A DNA stretch of 64,000 bases from Bdellovibrionia bacterium (lineage in GTDB: Bacteria; Bdellovibrionota; Bdellovibrionia; Bdellovibrionales; JAGQZY01). Shown here piece by piece: positions 19,001-25,763 of this stretch. The notes below the pieces were generated by a model. The model was given only the letters and a program-made list of their open reading frames with translations, was not told the DNA's origin and did no database searches. Within the stretch, counting starts at the first letter, position 1. Every line of letters starts with the position of its first letter. The position numbers were made by a program, and so were the translations under genes. Where the stretch lies: positions 62,001-126,000 of the forward strand of contig JAUHWH010000007.1 of the NCBI GenBank assembly GCA_030424715.1, read 5' to 3'.

Positions 19001-20257
19001 TTTTTAGCTGTGAACAACCTCGGTGATATTAGTGATGTTGATGTGTCAGGTGTCTCTGAAGGGGCCATCCTACAATACATTGGCGGCACTTGGACCGCTG
19101 TGGGTGGCGGCAACACCAGTTGTGTGCCGGTATCCTACACTACAGCGGGGACTCATAGTTACGATATCCCAGTGGGCTATCAATCGATCACTATTGAGAT
19201 GTGGGGTGGCGGCGGCGCCGGCGGTGCCGGTGAGCCCTCTTCTTGCTCCGGTGACAACGGCGGACCCGGCGGTGATTCGTCGATTGCCTCTCTGTCGCTG
19301 ACAGCTGGTGGCGGGGGTGGTGGTTTTTGTGGTACATCCAACGTAGGAGCAGGTGGTGCAGGTGGTGCTGGTGCAGGTGGTGACGTGAACACGAATGGTG
19401 ATGCCGGAGACACAGATCCTGGAAGTAATTCTGGTGCTGGTGGTGATGCGCCACTGGGGGGAATTGGCGGCGCCTCCGTAACTTCAAGCGGCGATGGTAT
19501 TGATGGTAGCGCCCCAGGTGGTGGTGGCTCGGGAGGTCGCTCTGGTGGTTCGGGCGACGCTGGTGGCGGCGGTGGCTCAGGTAGCTATGTCAAAAAGGTT
19601 TATTCTTCTGGAGATTTAGTCGCTGGTTCCACCATTAGCGATATTGTAGTGGGTGCAGGCGGCACAGCGGCTGTTTCTGGCTTCACATTAGGTGGGGCCG
19701 GTGCCGTAGGTCGCGTCACTATCACATGCTCTGACAGTCCCCCCCCAACACCAACACTCAAAAAAGTATTTGTGACGGTCAGTACCTACGCTGGCGGGCA
19801 GGTTGCGAATCAAACCACAGCCGACGCACATTGCCAGGCTCGCGCGGATGGGGCAGGTCTCACGGGTACTTTTAGAGCGTGGCTTGGGACGGATTCCGGC
19901 AGTGACCCCAATGATGTGTTCGCTGCGAACACTATTGGTTATGAAACTCCTGATGGCACCAAGGTCGCAGACAATTACGCTGACCTCACCGATGGGACTT
20001 TGGATGCAGCAATCAATAGAGATGCCAACGGTAATTCTGTCGGCACTGTGAGTGTGTGGACAAATGTGGATCAATTTGGGGAACGGGAGAGTACTTCGCA
20101 ATCCGCCGATTGTGATTTCGGTGGCGGAGACTGGTCAGATAGCAGTACGGGTCGAGATGGTAACACTGGTTCATCTGGCTCTATTACCTCATCGTGGACA
20201 ACCGGTGGCTCGTCTCAATGCAACGTTCCCAACCATCTCTATTGTTTCGAACAGTAG
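13100..20257 (+). CDS. Giant mosaic fibre/adhesin protein with phage-tail-like modules, Gly-rich region and DUF1554 lectin-like tip
   Basis: 2385 aa from ATG 13100 (a TTG nine bases upstream is possible). N-terminal signal segment ends in FPAMVLA. A domain starting FVFQGRVLDSD (about 35-170) is followed by a long mosaic shaft of recurring modules: GSGLSGG...DAVTAAK, TFTVDAQGR, QLETIDSVTI...WGYLG, MTGDLNMNGNDI, DPNTGIWSP...FAISTNG, GNVGIGT, and SGDSNKLKFYDGSSW, as in phage tail fibres. From about residue 2030 a Gly-rich tail-fibre-type domain (EMWGGGGAGG) precedes a DUF1554, C-type-lectin-like domain from about residue 2213 (VFVTVSTYAGG, ADAHCQARADGAG, FRAWLGT, final Cys-containing NHLYCFEQ). 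This architecture resembles the mosaic adhesive trimer proteins of Bdellovibrio bacteriovorus used in prey recognition. No phage genes adjoin it. Trimerisation and prey binding are inferred. Confidence 0.85.
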   Translation: MHQKLKGLKTENPQGLLFLGILTLIFPAMVLAAPSSFVFQGRVLDSDDAPVEATNVNFTIQVLSTTDVCLLHEETFVVNMAGSQGQFNLSVGQGTNSGAGGLANLEQALDNSLPNQTGLTCSSGTSYDPSPGDTRRLRLTFNDGSGAITLSDDHILESVPYAQYAKKLEGREANEFIQVNATTAGVTQANLESVFDNAANQTELMALLGGTSNQYSPIATSGAVGLPTFTNAAPPAAPQAGDVWFNSDSNQVLYYDGSSTLPIGGGSGTVTSVTAGSGLSGGTITGTGTIAIAAGGVADSMLATGIDASKITVGTLPAGVVPSGTDTSKLPLAGGTMSGNIDMNAAQILNAGHITQTAQSTLTLGNYNNAQEATLVAGLGAGNAGATWYNSDSETVMYWDGSAPAVALTNNAGTVTNVTATAPLASSGGLTPDISISLGNGVYNNGGNLDIELDTNPGLEFNSGRLRAVAGTGLTRTAAGLNADIGTSAGQLITIDSFPSCGANQKLQMSAGPIYNVSCVALGELDPTMQTLTSDEVDQLETIDSVTITNTQWGYLGAMTGAPLESVTGTALDNVWSTNGILVRTGGGTYSQITDGSANWNTAFGWGDHGAAGYASATDALNRDGSIAMTGDLNMNGNDIIGLNTGLVGAPGLSFTGDPNTGIWSPGADTFAISTNGSQAMTVLSSGNVGIGTATPGQTLDVEGNIEAERLILNTSAASEIFFQGSDVANILSNSSSAMLVGTVDTQNLFLKTDDSNRMIITSTGNVGVGTTNPLGLLHVNGGVGTLATGIQLGDGDSGFFESIDDEIAIAGNVVRGSAGNSSALINSTASSTVPTVVPNQTDRNTGLGHAGADILSLIAGGTNGLNLLSSGNVGIGTDSPGRLLQVEGPMRITASALPGSPAAGDIAIDSGDSNKLKFYDGSSWIDTSATGGGGGDITDVTTNSGSGLSGGAASGAATLQVVVDDSTVEIATNTIQLKDAGVTNAKMAANSVDTTQLVNDAVTSAKIGVGEVGTTDIADDAVTAAKIADTTVTAGSYGSTTQIPTFTVDAQGRLVAAGNAAITESDPGLQTLTTAEVDQLEAIDAVTINNTQWGYLGALGSTPMEADGSVAMTGDLNMNGNDILGLNSGFETTPALSFFGDANTGIWRPAADTFAISTAGNEALTVNATGNVGVGVSAPARALHVTGPMRINASALPGSPATGDLAIDSGDSNKLKFYDGSSWIDTGASGGGSGDITDGGNAPSGTLVLGTNNAQALSFETNNTVAATFDTSGNFGIGTATPGRLLHVQGPMRIAASALPGTPATGDLAIDSGDSNKLKFYDGSSWIDTGASGGGSGDITDGGNAPSGTLVLGTNNAQALSFETNNTVAATFDTSGNFGIGTATPARTLHVEGALRMAPAALPGSPAAGDVAIDSGDSNKLKFYDGSSWIDTGASGGGSGDITDVTTNSGSGLSGGAASGAATLQVVVDDASVEIATNTIQLKDSGVTTAKINDGAVTAAKLAATTVTAGSYGSTTQIPTFTVDAQGRMVAAGNAAITETDPELQTLTVAEIDQLETIDSVTIDNTQWGYLGGLDSAPIEADGTVAMTGDFNLGGNDILGLSSGFEATPALSFFGDANTGIWRPAADTFAISTAGLEAFTINSSGNIGVGTNNPARLLHVDGPLRITASAAPASPIAGDMYIDSGDSNTLKWYDGSSWQPAGSVASGDITDVTTSGTSGLSGGASTGNANLQINVDDSTIEIASNTVRIKDGGATTNKIADDAVTAAKLADTSVTAGSYGSASSVATFTVDAQGRITSAGNSTIVESDPKVQTLTTGEVDQLETINSVTINNSQWGFLGDLTAAIMQTDGSTAMTGDMDMGGQGIINLEAGSAVAPSVSFTGDPNTGIFSPAGDNLAFSTAGGEAMNIDPTGEVGIGISAPERLLHVNGPMRIAASALPGTPGAGDIAIDSGDANKLKYHDGTAWRFLAVNNLGDISDVDVSGVSEGAILQYIGGTWTAVGGGNTSCVPVSYTTAGTHSYDIPVGYQSITIEMWGGGGAGGAGEPSSCSGDNGGPGGDSSIASLSLTAGGGGGGFCGTSNVGAGGAGGAGAGGDVNTNGDAGDTDPGSNSGAGGDAPLGGIGGASVTSSGDGIDGSAPGGGGSGGRSGGSGDAGGGGGSGSYVKKVYSSGDLVAGSTISDIVVGAGGTAAVSGFTLGGAGAVGRVTITCSDSPPPTPTLKKVFVTVSTYAGGQVANQTTADAHCQARADGAGLTGTFRAWLGTDSGSDPNDVFAANTIGYETPDGTKVADNYADLTDGTLDAAINRDANGNSVGTVSVWTNVDQFGERESTSQSADCDFGGGDWSDSSTGRDGNTGSSGSITSSWTTGGSSQCNVPNHLYCFEQ
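16757..17375 (+). repeat. Two tandem 309-bp near-identical repeats inside the fibre gene
   Basis: The segment beginning at 16757 recurs at 17066 with only a few substitutions, and the beginning of a third copy appears at 17375 before diverging. The unit is 103 codons, so unequal recombination adds or removes whole shaft modules in frame. Each unit encodes KFYDGSSWIDTG, an SGGGSGDITDGG linker, the TNNAQALSFETNNTVAATFD strand region and FGIGTATP. Confidence 0.9.
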
Positions 20258-20401
20258 GATCACGGGTAAAGCATATCGCTCCCAATTGAAAACGAGTTGA
20301 ATCTTGAGTTGAAAAGGCATTGATTTTACCGCGAACAAATGTCCGATTTTATTGCCTTTAGTCCCTGGTTTTCATAATTTGACCTCTCACCCTGAGGGTT
20401 T

Positions 20402-22621
20402 ATGGAACTATCAATATCTCGCTTTTTAAATCTGTCGACACCCCTAAGGCTTTGTGTGGCCTTCTTTGTCCTTTTCGCTGCTATTTCGGCAAAAGCTGAC
20501 GATCGCACCGCCGTTGAAAAGCTCTCCGTCTTTGGCAAAAAAGAGGTGCTGCCAACTCGTCCTGGCTCGGCCCACGTGCTGACTTCTGAAGAGCTGGAGA
20601 AATTCGACTTTAACGATATTCACCGGGTGTTGCGTTCCGTGCCCGGAGTGAACTTGCAAGAGGAAGACGGCTTTGGATTGCGGCCCAACATTGGCCTGCG
20701 GGGTGGTCACCCCCATCGTAGTAAAAAAGTGGCGGTTTTTGAAGACGGGGTGTTGATTGGTCCGGCACCCTATTCCGCACCCGCGGCTTACTATTTTCCG
20801 TTGCTTGATAAAATCGATTCTATCGAGGTTTTTAAAGGTGTGCCCTCCACGGCCTTTGGACCGAACTCTATCAGTGGGGCTTTAAACCTGGTGACTCGCA
20901 TGAACGAGCCTGGGGTTAAGTTAGGTATTAACGGCGGAAGCTTTGGTTTTCAAAAATACAATTTCTCTGCGGGGATTGAGACCTGGGGTGATTTTAGTAT
21001 TGATGCTTCTCGTATTGAGAGCACAGGCTTTAAAGAATTGCAAAATAGTGACAACACCGGGTTCGTGCAACACAACTTCACTTTGCGGTGGGACAAATAC
21101 TTTGTTCATAAAGACCAGAACTTGGCCTTCAAATTCAATTGGGCCGATGAAGTCTCCAACGAAACCTATGCCGGACTGACAGACGCGGACTTTGCGGCCA
21201 ATCCGGTACAGCGTTATGTGGCTACTGAGAACGACAAAATGGACTGGACCCATCGGCAGCTGTTTTTGAGTTACGCGGTCTCACCCATCGAAGACCTAAG
21301 GGCTCGGTTGACTCTGTACCACCACGGGTTTGCTCGTTCGTGGAACAAACTTAACGGCTTTGGCGGCACCAACCCAGCCAATCCGTCAGCGCAGATCCGC
21401 GACGTGCTGGACCAACCGGCGCTCGCTGCCAATAACTACTTTTATCAGGTGCTCTCGGGCCAGGCCAACTCTGGTGTGCTCGATGACAACCGTGATGTGT
21501 TGGATGTGGGCGACAACCAACGCCAGTATTTGAGTCAAGGCGTGCAAACCCACTTTACCTATGAAATCACTGGTTATGAATGGGATCACCTTTTGCAACT
21601 GTCCGTGCGTTACCACGAAGATCAGATCAATCGCTTTCATGAGTCTCGCTATTACAATATGCAAAACAGTCAGATGGTTCTCAACACGGGGCTAGCGCAA
21701 AGAACCACGCTGTTGAATCAAGATCAGGCCCAAGCAATCACCACGGCCCTCAGTTACGAAACCACCGTGGGGGCTTGGACCAGCCAAGCCATTGTGCGTG
21801 CTGAAGATATCAACTATCAGCGCGACGACTATCAGACGGGATTGGTGCAAGAGAGTGGTGATAGTTTTATGGCGCCGGGGCTAGGTGTTTTTTATCAAGC
21901 CTTTCAGAACACCGGATTTCTATTGGGAGTGAACAAGGGCTACACCCCTGTGGGCCCTGGGCAAGCCGCCGATGTGAACCCCGAGGAAGCCATTAACTTT
22001 GAGCTTGGAGTGCGGCACACGGGGCCGGTGGGCGTTGAGTTGATCGGGTTTCTCAGCGACTACGAAAACCTACTGGGCACTTGCACCCAATCGGCGGGTT
22101 GTTTGGTGAACCAGCTGGATCAGAGTTTTAATGGTGGTGAGTCTCGCGTGATGGGGGTGGAATTCTTGCTGCACACCGATTTCAAAACGGTCGGTATGAA
22201 CTTTCCGGTGCGTTTGACCAGCACCTACACCCAAGCTGAATTCCTAAGTTCTTTTCAAACCCTATTGCCAGAGTGGGGGCCAGCGAACGGTCAAATCCGT
22301 GTTGGAGATCCGATCCCTTACATACCCACATTTCAAACCAACCTGATGCTCGGTTGGGAGTGGGGTCGTTTTTCCACTTACCTGAATGTGAACTACTTAG
22401 GTGAGCTTGCTGATCAAGCCGTTGCCGAAGGCCGAAAGATTATCCCTTCACGTTTTGTGTCGGGCCTCGCCATGGCCTATCAGATCAACCCCGCCGCGCG
22501 GGTGAAATTTCGAGTGGATAATATCACGGACGAGCGCTACGCGGTCTCCAACCGTCCCTTCGGATTGCGCCCGGGGCGTCCACTAACGGCCATAGCAGGG
22601 TTTGAATATGCCTTTTTCTAA
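20402..22621 (+). CDS. TonB-dependent outer-membrane receptor (FecA-like)
   Basis: 739 aa. Signal peptide to about residue 31 (AAISAKA), then a TonB-box-like stretch (EKLSVFG), plug domain about 45-160 (VLRSVPGVNLQEEDGFGLRP, LRGGHPHRSKK, EVFKGVPSTAFGPNSISGALNLVTR) and a 22-strand-type barrel ending in aromatic FEYAFF. The plug resembles FecA and related siderophore or citrate receptors (APAAYYFPL region). The hydroxylase-like gene starts inside its 3' end (14-base overlap), and the ring-cleavage operon follows on the same strand, so the receptor may import that pathway's substrate; this is inference. No Fur box was identified. Confidence 0.93.
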   Translation: MELSISRFLNLSTPLRLCVAFFVLFAAISAKADDRTAVEKLSVFGKKEVLPTRPGSAHVLTSEELEKFDFNDIHRVLRSVPGVNLQEEDGFGLRPNIGLRGGHPHRSKKVAVFEDGVLIGPAPYSAPAAYYFPLLDKIDSIEVFKGVPSTAFGPNSISGALNLVTRMNEPGVKLGINGGSFGFQKYNFSAGIETWGDFSIDASRIESTGFKELQNSDNTGFVQHNFTLRWDKYFVHKDQNLAFKFNWADEVSNETYAGLTDADFAANPVQRYVATENDKMDWTHRQLFLSYAVSPIEDLRARLTLYHHGFARSWNKLNGFGGTNPANPSAQIRDVLDQPALAANNYFYQVLSGQANSGVLDDNRDVLDVGDNQRQYLSQGVQTHFTYEITGYEWDHLLQLSVRYHEDQINRFHESRYYNMQNSQMVLNTGLAQRTTLLNQDQAQAITTALSYETTVGAWTSQAIVRAEDINYQRDDYQTGLVQESGDSFMAPGLGVFYQAFQNTGFLLGVNKGYTPVGPGQAADVNPEEAINFELGVRHTGPVGVELIGFLSDYENLLGTCTQSAGCLVNQLDQSFNGGESRVMGVEFLLHTDFKTVGMNFPVRLTSTYTQAEFLSSFQTLLPEWGPANGQIRVGDPIPYIPTFQTNLMLGWEWGRFSTYLNVNYLGELADQAVAEGRKIIPSRFVSGLAMAYQINPAARVKFRVDNITDERYAVSNRPFGLRPGRPLTAIAGFEYAFF

Positions 22622-23636
22622 ACTTGCCATAGAGTCACTGTTAACGAATGGCTTTGGTTTTCTGAGTCAAACCTTTGGCAGTCTGATGGCCCCGTTTTAT
22701 TACATTTTCGATCCCACCAAACGTTTGTTTTTTTTGTACCTTTTGGTTTCCGGGATCGTGGCTTTTGCGGTTGTATTCGTAAAAACTAAAACTGTGGATT
22801 CGGTTTTTAAGACCCTCTTTAACAGAAGGGTCTGGCTACATCCTTCATCAAAAACGGATATGCAATTGCTGTTTTTCAATTCGGTCCTGCGCTTCGTGAT
22901 TTTTCTTTTGGTGTTCCAAGGCTCGTTGAGTCTCACCAAAGCGGTGGTGCGATTGCTCAACCAATATGTTGAGTTGCAAAGCCCCTGGCAGCTATCCTAC
23001 GGTAGTATGGTGGCCATCTACTCGGTGGTCAGTTTTGTGGCGCTGGATTTCTCTCGGTTTTTGCAACACTACTTGTTTCACAAGGTGCCGTTTTTATGGC
23101 GCTTTCACAAAGTGCATCACTCGGCTGAAGTGTTAACGCCGATCACTCTGTATAGGACCCACCCGGTAGAGAGTCTGGTCTCTGGTGTTCGCCGAATCGC
23201 AGTGGTGGGCTTAGTGTCCGGTGTTTTTGTTTTTTACACCCAATCTTTGATCGGTGCTTATGCGATCTTCGGTGTGAATGCCTTTGATTTTGTGTTTAAT
23301 ATTTTTGGCAGCAACCTAAGGCACTCTCACATCTGGCTGAGTTTTGGGCCAATTAACCATTTGTTTGTGAGTCCGGCGCAACATCAGATTCATCACAGTC
23401 GAGCCCTTCGCCACAGAGACAAAAACTTTGGTTTCGCTTTTTCTGTGTGGGACAAACTGTTCGGCAGTTTTCACCAAGTGAGGTTCAAAAAAGAATTTGT
23501 CATTTTTGGCGTGCAGGGTGAGACCCATCGTTCACTCCGACAGGCCTTGATGGCCCCGAGGACAAAACCCACCGGAGTTGCGAACCCAATAAAAGTGCGA
23601 ATTCGAGACAACATTGCCGTAGACCCTGGCGCTTGA
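22608..23636 (+). CDS. Fatty acid hydroxylase / sterol desaturase family membrane protein
   Basis: 342 aa starting at ATG 22608, overlapping the receptor gene, so translation is probably coupled. Several membrane helices (around residues 45-65, 100-120 and 140-160). Di-iron histidine clusters of the family are present: HYLFH and RFHKVHHS in the middle, NLRHSHIWL, and HQIHHS followed by RHRDKNFGF and a GSFHQV ending. Such enzymes hydroxylate or desaturate lipid substrates at the membrane using O2. The C-terminal 40 residues (TKPTGVANP and beyond) extend past the usual domain. Its link to the adjacent TonB receptor is unexplained. Confidence 0.85.
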   Translation: MPFSKLAIESLLTNGFGFLSQTFGSLMAPFYYIFDPTKRLFFLYLLVSGIVAFAVVFVKTKTVDSVFKTLFNRRVWLHPSSKTDMQLLFFNSVLRFVIFLLVFQGSLSLTKAVVRLLNQYVELQSPWQLSYGSMVAIYSVVSFVALDFSRFLQHYLFHKVPFLWRFHKVHHSAEVLTPITLYRTHPVESLVSGVRRIAVVGLVSGVFVFYTQSLIGAYAIFGVNAFDFVFNIFGSNLRHSHIWLSFGPINHLFVSPAQHQIHHSRALRHRDKNFGFAFSVWDKLFGSFHQVRFKKEFVIFGVQGETHRSLRQALMAPRTKPTGVANPIKVRIRDNIAVDPGA

Positions 23637-23895
23637 GGCCGTCCACTTTTTTCGCGACAGACCGCTGACTTCAGAATACGAGAGTAAACAACAATTGGCG
23701 ACTCCCAGTATGGGTTGCCCCCTTTCCACCACACTAGGGGGACCGAGGGCCCTTTTGCATCCTTCCTGTATGAGGGGTCGCAAGAGTCTCTGTCCTGCAG
23801 AGAACAGAAAATACCAGTTATTTCAGTAGCATGAGTGGTTTTGTCTTTAGGAATCTCACTGGACAAGGTCAGCGCGTGCCTTTATAGTGGCCGGC

Positions 23896-24780
23896 ATGAA
23901 GCAAAAAGGTCAAATTGTTGCGGGATGTATGGCTCCACATCCGCCTCATCTTGTGTACGGAGAAAATCCGCCACAAAATGAGCCCAAGTCGGAGTGTGGG
24001 TGGGAAACTTTACGTTGGGCGTACGAACGCTTGCGAGAATCCTTAAGTGAAATCGATTACGATGTGCTGTTGGTGCAATCACCCCATTGGCGTACCCAGA
24101 TCGGCACTCACTTTTTGGGATGTCCCGAGTTCAAATCAAAATCCGTCGATCCCATTTTTCCGCACCTGTTTCGTTTCAATTACGATTTAAAAGTCGATGT
24201 GGAATTAGCCCGCGCGATCCACGACCGTGCCTACGAAAAAGGGATGATCACCAAGATGATGGAAAACCCTGATTTCCGCATCGACTACGGCACCATCACC
24301 TCTTTGCATATGACTCGACCCACTTGGGACAAGCCGGTGGTAGGGATCTCCAGTGTGGGACGCTCCGCTTATTTCTCAATGGATGTCATGCAAGAGGAGA
24401 TGATCAAGCTCGGTGAGGCCACCCGCGAGGCCATTGAAGCCTCGGGCAAACGTTGTGTGCTGCTCGCCAGTCACTCATTGTCGCACCGTCATTTCATTAC
24501 CGAGCCTGACGTGCCAGAGGACATGAGCCAAGAGCATATCTACCATCACGGGCAGTACCTGTGGGACATGAAGATGATTGATCTGATGAAAAAAGGCGAC
24601 GTCAAAACCATTTTTGATGTGATGACCGATTTTACCGAGCAAACCATCAGCGAGTGTGATGGTGGAGGCCTGATGTGGATGCTCTCGGCCATGGGCATGC
24701 CCACCACACCAGCCAAAGTTCACGGATACGGCACCGTGATCGGTACGGGTAACGTGGTGGCCGAATGGAGAGCCCAATGA
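23896..24780 (+). CDS. Class III extradiol dioxygenase, catalytic (AmnB-like) subunit
   Basis: 294 aa LigB-fold protein resembling the beta subunit of 2-aminophenol 1,6-dioxygenase, which opens an aminophenol ring to 2-aminomuconate 6-semialdehyde. With M1 at ATG 23896 the iron ligands fall at H15 (PHPPH), H64 (QSPHWR) and E253 (SECDGGG), and the acid-base His at H197 (SLSHRHF). From memory, Pseudomonas AmnB uses H13, H62, E251 and H195, a constant offset of two, which strongly supports orthology. A GTG nine bases upstream is an alternative start. It is first of four closely packed genes; its TGA overlaps the AmnA-like start as ATGA. The exact substrate (2-aminophenol, a carboxylated form, or protocatechuate-like) cannot be fixed. 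Confidence 0.87.
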   Translation: MKQKGQIVAGCMAPHPPHLVYGENPPQNEPKSECGWETLRWAYERLRESLSEIDYDVLLVQSPHWRTQIGTHFLGCPEFKSKSVDPIFPHLFRFNYDLKVDVELARAIHDRAYEKGMITKMMENPDFRIDYGTITSLHMTRPTWDKPVVGISSVGRSAYFSMDVMQEEMIKLGEATREAIEASGKRCVLLASHSLSHRHFITEPDVPEDMSQEHIYHHGQYLWDMKMIDLMKKGDVKTIFDVMTDFTEQTISECDGGGLMWMLSAMGMPTTPAKVHGYGTVIGTGNVVAEWRAQ

Positions 24781-25763
24781 CAAAAGCAGAATACACAGAC
24801 AGCCATTGCGCCAATGTTTTAAAGGGTTTTGTTTTGCCAGGCTTGCCGCACCCTTTACTCAAGCCCGAAGGTCGCCCCGCTTGGCAGAAGCTACGCCAAG
24901 CCTACGACAAAGTGGCCGAAGAAGTTGAGGCTCTGAGCCCCGATCTGATTTTAATCTACAGCACCTACTGGGCCAGTATTTTGGGGCACCAGATCCAAGC
25001 CTTGCCCAATCCCAAGTGGACCTTGGTGGATGACGAGTGGCACGACCTGGGCAGCATCCCCTATGAGTTCACAACAGACGTGGAGTTTGCCAAAGCCTAC
25101 AATGAGGCCAACCTAGAGCGGGGGTTACAGTCGCGCTTGACCGCGTACGAGGGCTTTCCCATTGATACCGGCTCTGTGGTTTGTTTAAAGCTTCTTGATC
25201 CAAAAAATAAATTCAAATCCTGCATTGTTTCGAGCAATATCTACTCGGACCGAGCTGAGCAAATCATTTTGGGCAAAGGGGCTCGTGATGCTTTGGAAAA
25301 GTCGGGCAAAAAGGCGGTGGTGATTTCCATTAGTAGTCTGTCGAACCGTTACAGCATTGTCGAGCCCGACGCTTGCCCCGACGCGATCTCGTCAAAAAAA
25401 GATGAAGAGTGGAACCAGAAGTTCCTCGAGTTTCTAAGCAAAGGCCGGCTCGAGGACGTTTCGCAACTGTCGCGACAGTTTCATCGAGAGGCACGAGTCA
25501 CTAAAAAAGTGGTAAACTACAAACCCTTTTGGTGGCTGGCCTCGGTAATGGGCGAGACCAATGCCTATCATGGTGAAATTTTAGAATACCAGCCTGTGCA
25601 GGGCACAGGGGCGGCGATTGTTGGTCTAACGGCGACGGCCCAACCGGCCCCTGACCTGGAATTTGACGAAGACAATGTCGATGTTTTTCAAGGCGATCGT
25701 AACGTGCTTTCGGGCGAAGAACCTGCGACCAGCCCTTCGTTTGACGACGGAGCCCCAACGTGA
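24777..25763 (+). CDS. Class III extradiol dioxygenase, non-catalytic (AmnA-like) subunit
   Basis: 328 aa LigB-fold paralogue of the preceding gene. The first metal-type His is kept (GLPHPLLKPE), but the second His is replaced (IYSTYWAS against QSPHWR in the partner) and the Glu region reads VVNYKPFWW, so iron cannot be bound normally. This matches the alpha subunit of aminophenol dioxygenase, which is structural. The start ATG 24777 overlaps the upstream stop as ATGA. An unusual acidic C-terminal tail of about 40 residues (DLEFDEDNVDVF to the end) extends beyond the domain. Its stop overlaps the next gene's GTG start. Expected to form a heterodimer or heterotetramer with the AmnB-like subunit. 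Confidence 0.85.
   Translation: MTKAEYTDSHCANVLKGFVLPGLPHPLLKPEGRPAWQKLRQAYDKVAEEVEALSPDLILIYSTYWASILGHQIQALPNPKWTLVDDEWHDLGSIPYEFTTDVEFAKAYNEANLERGLQSRLTAYEGFPIDTGSVVCLKLLDPKNKFKSCIVSSNIYSDRAEQIILGKGARDALEKSGKKAVVISISSLSNRYSIVEPDACPDAISSKKDEEWNQKFLEFLSKGRLEDVSQLSRQFHREARVTKKVVNYKPFWWLASVMGETNAYHGEILEYQPVQGTGAAIVGLTATAQPAPDLEFDEDNVDVFQGDRNVLSGEEPATSPSFDDGAPT

Noticed and set aside
13861-19487. Many minus-strand frames inside the fibre gene
   Set aside because: All are shadows of the repetitive + strand coding sequence and none has start signals or a known domain.
13100-20257. Prophage tail region
   Set aside because: Although modules are phage-tail-like, no capsid, terminase, portal, lysis or integrase gene is adjacent, and the protein has a signal peptide.
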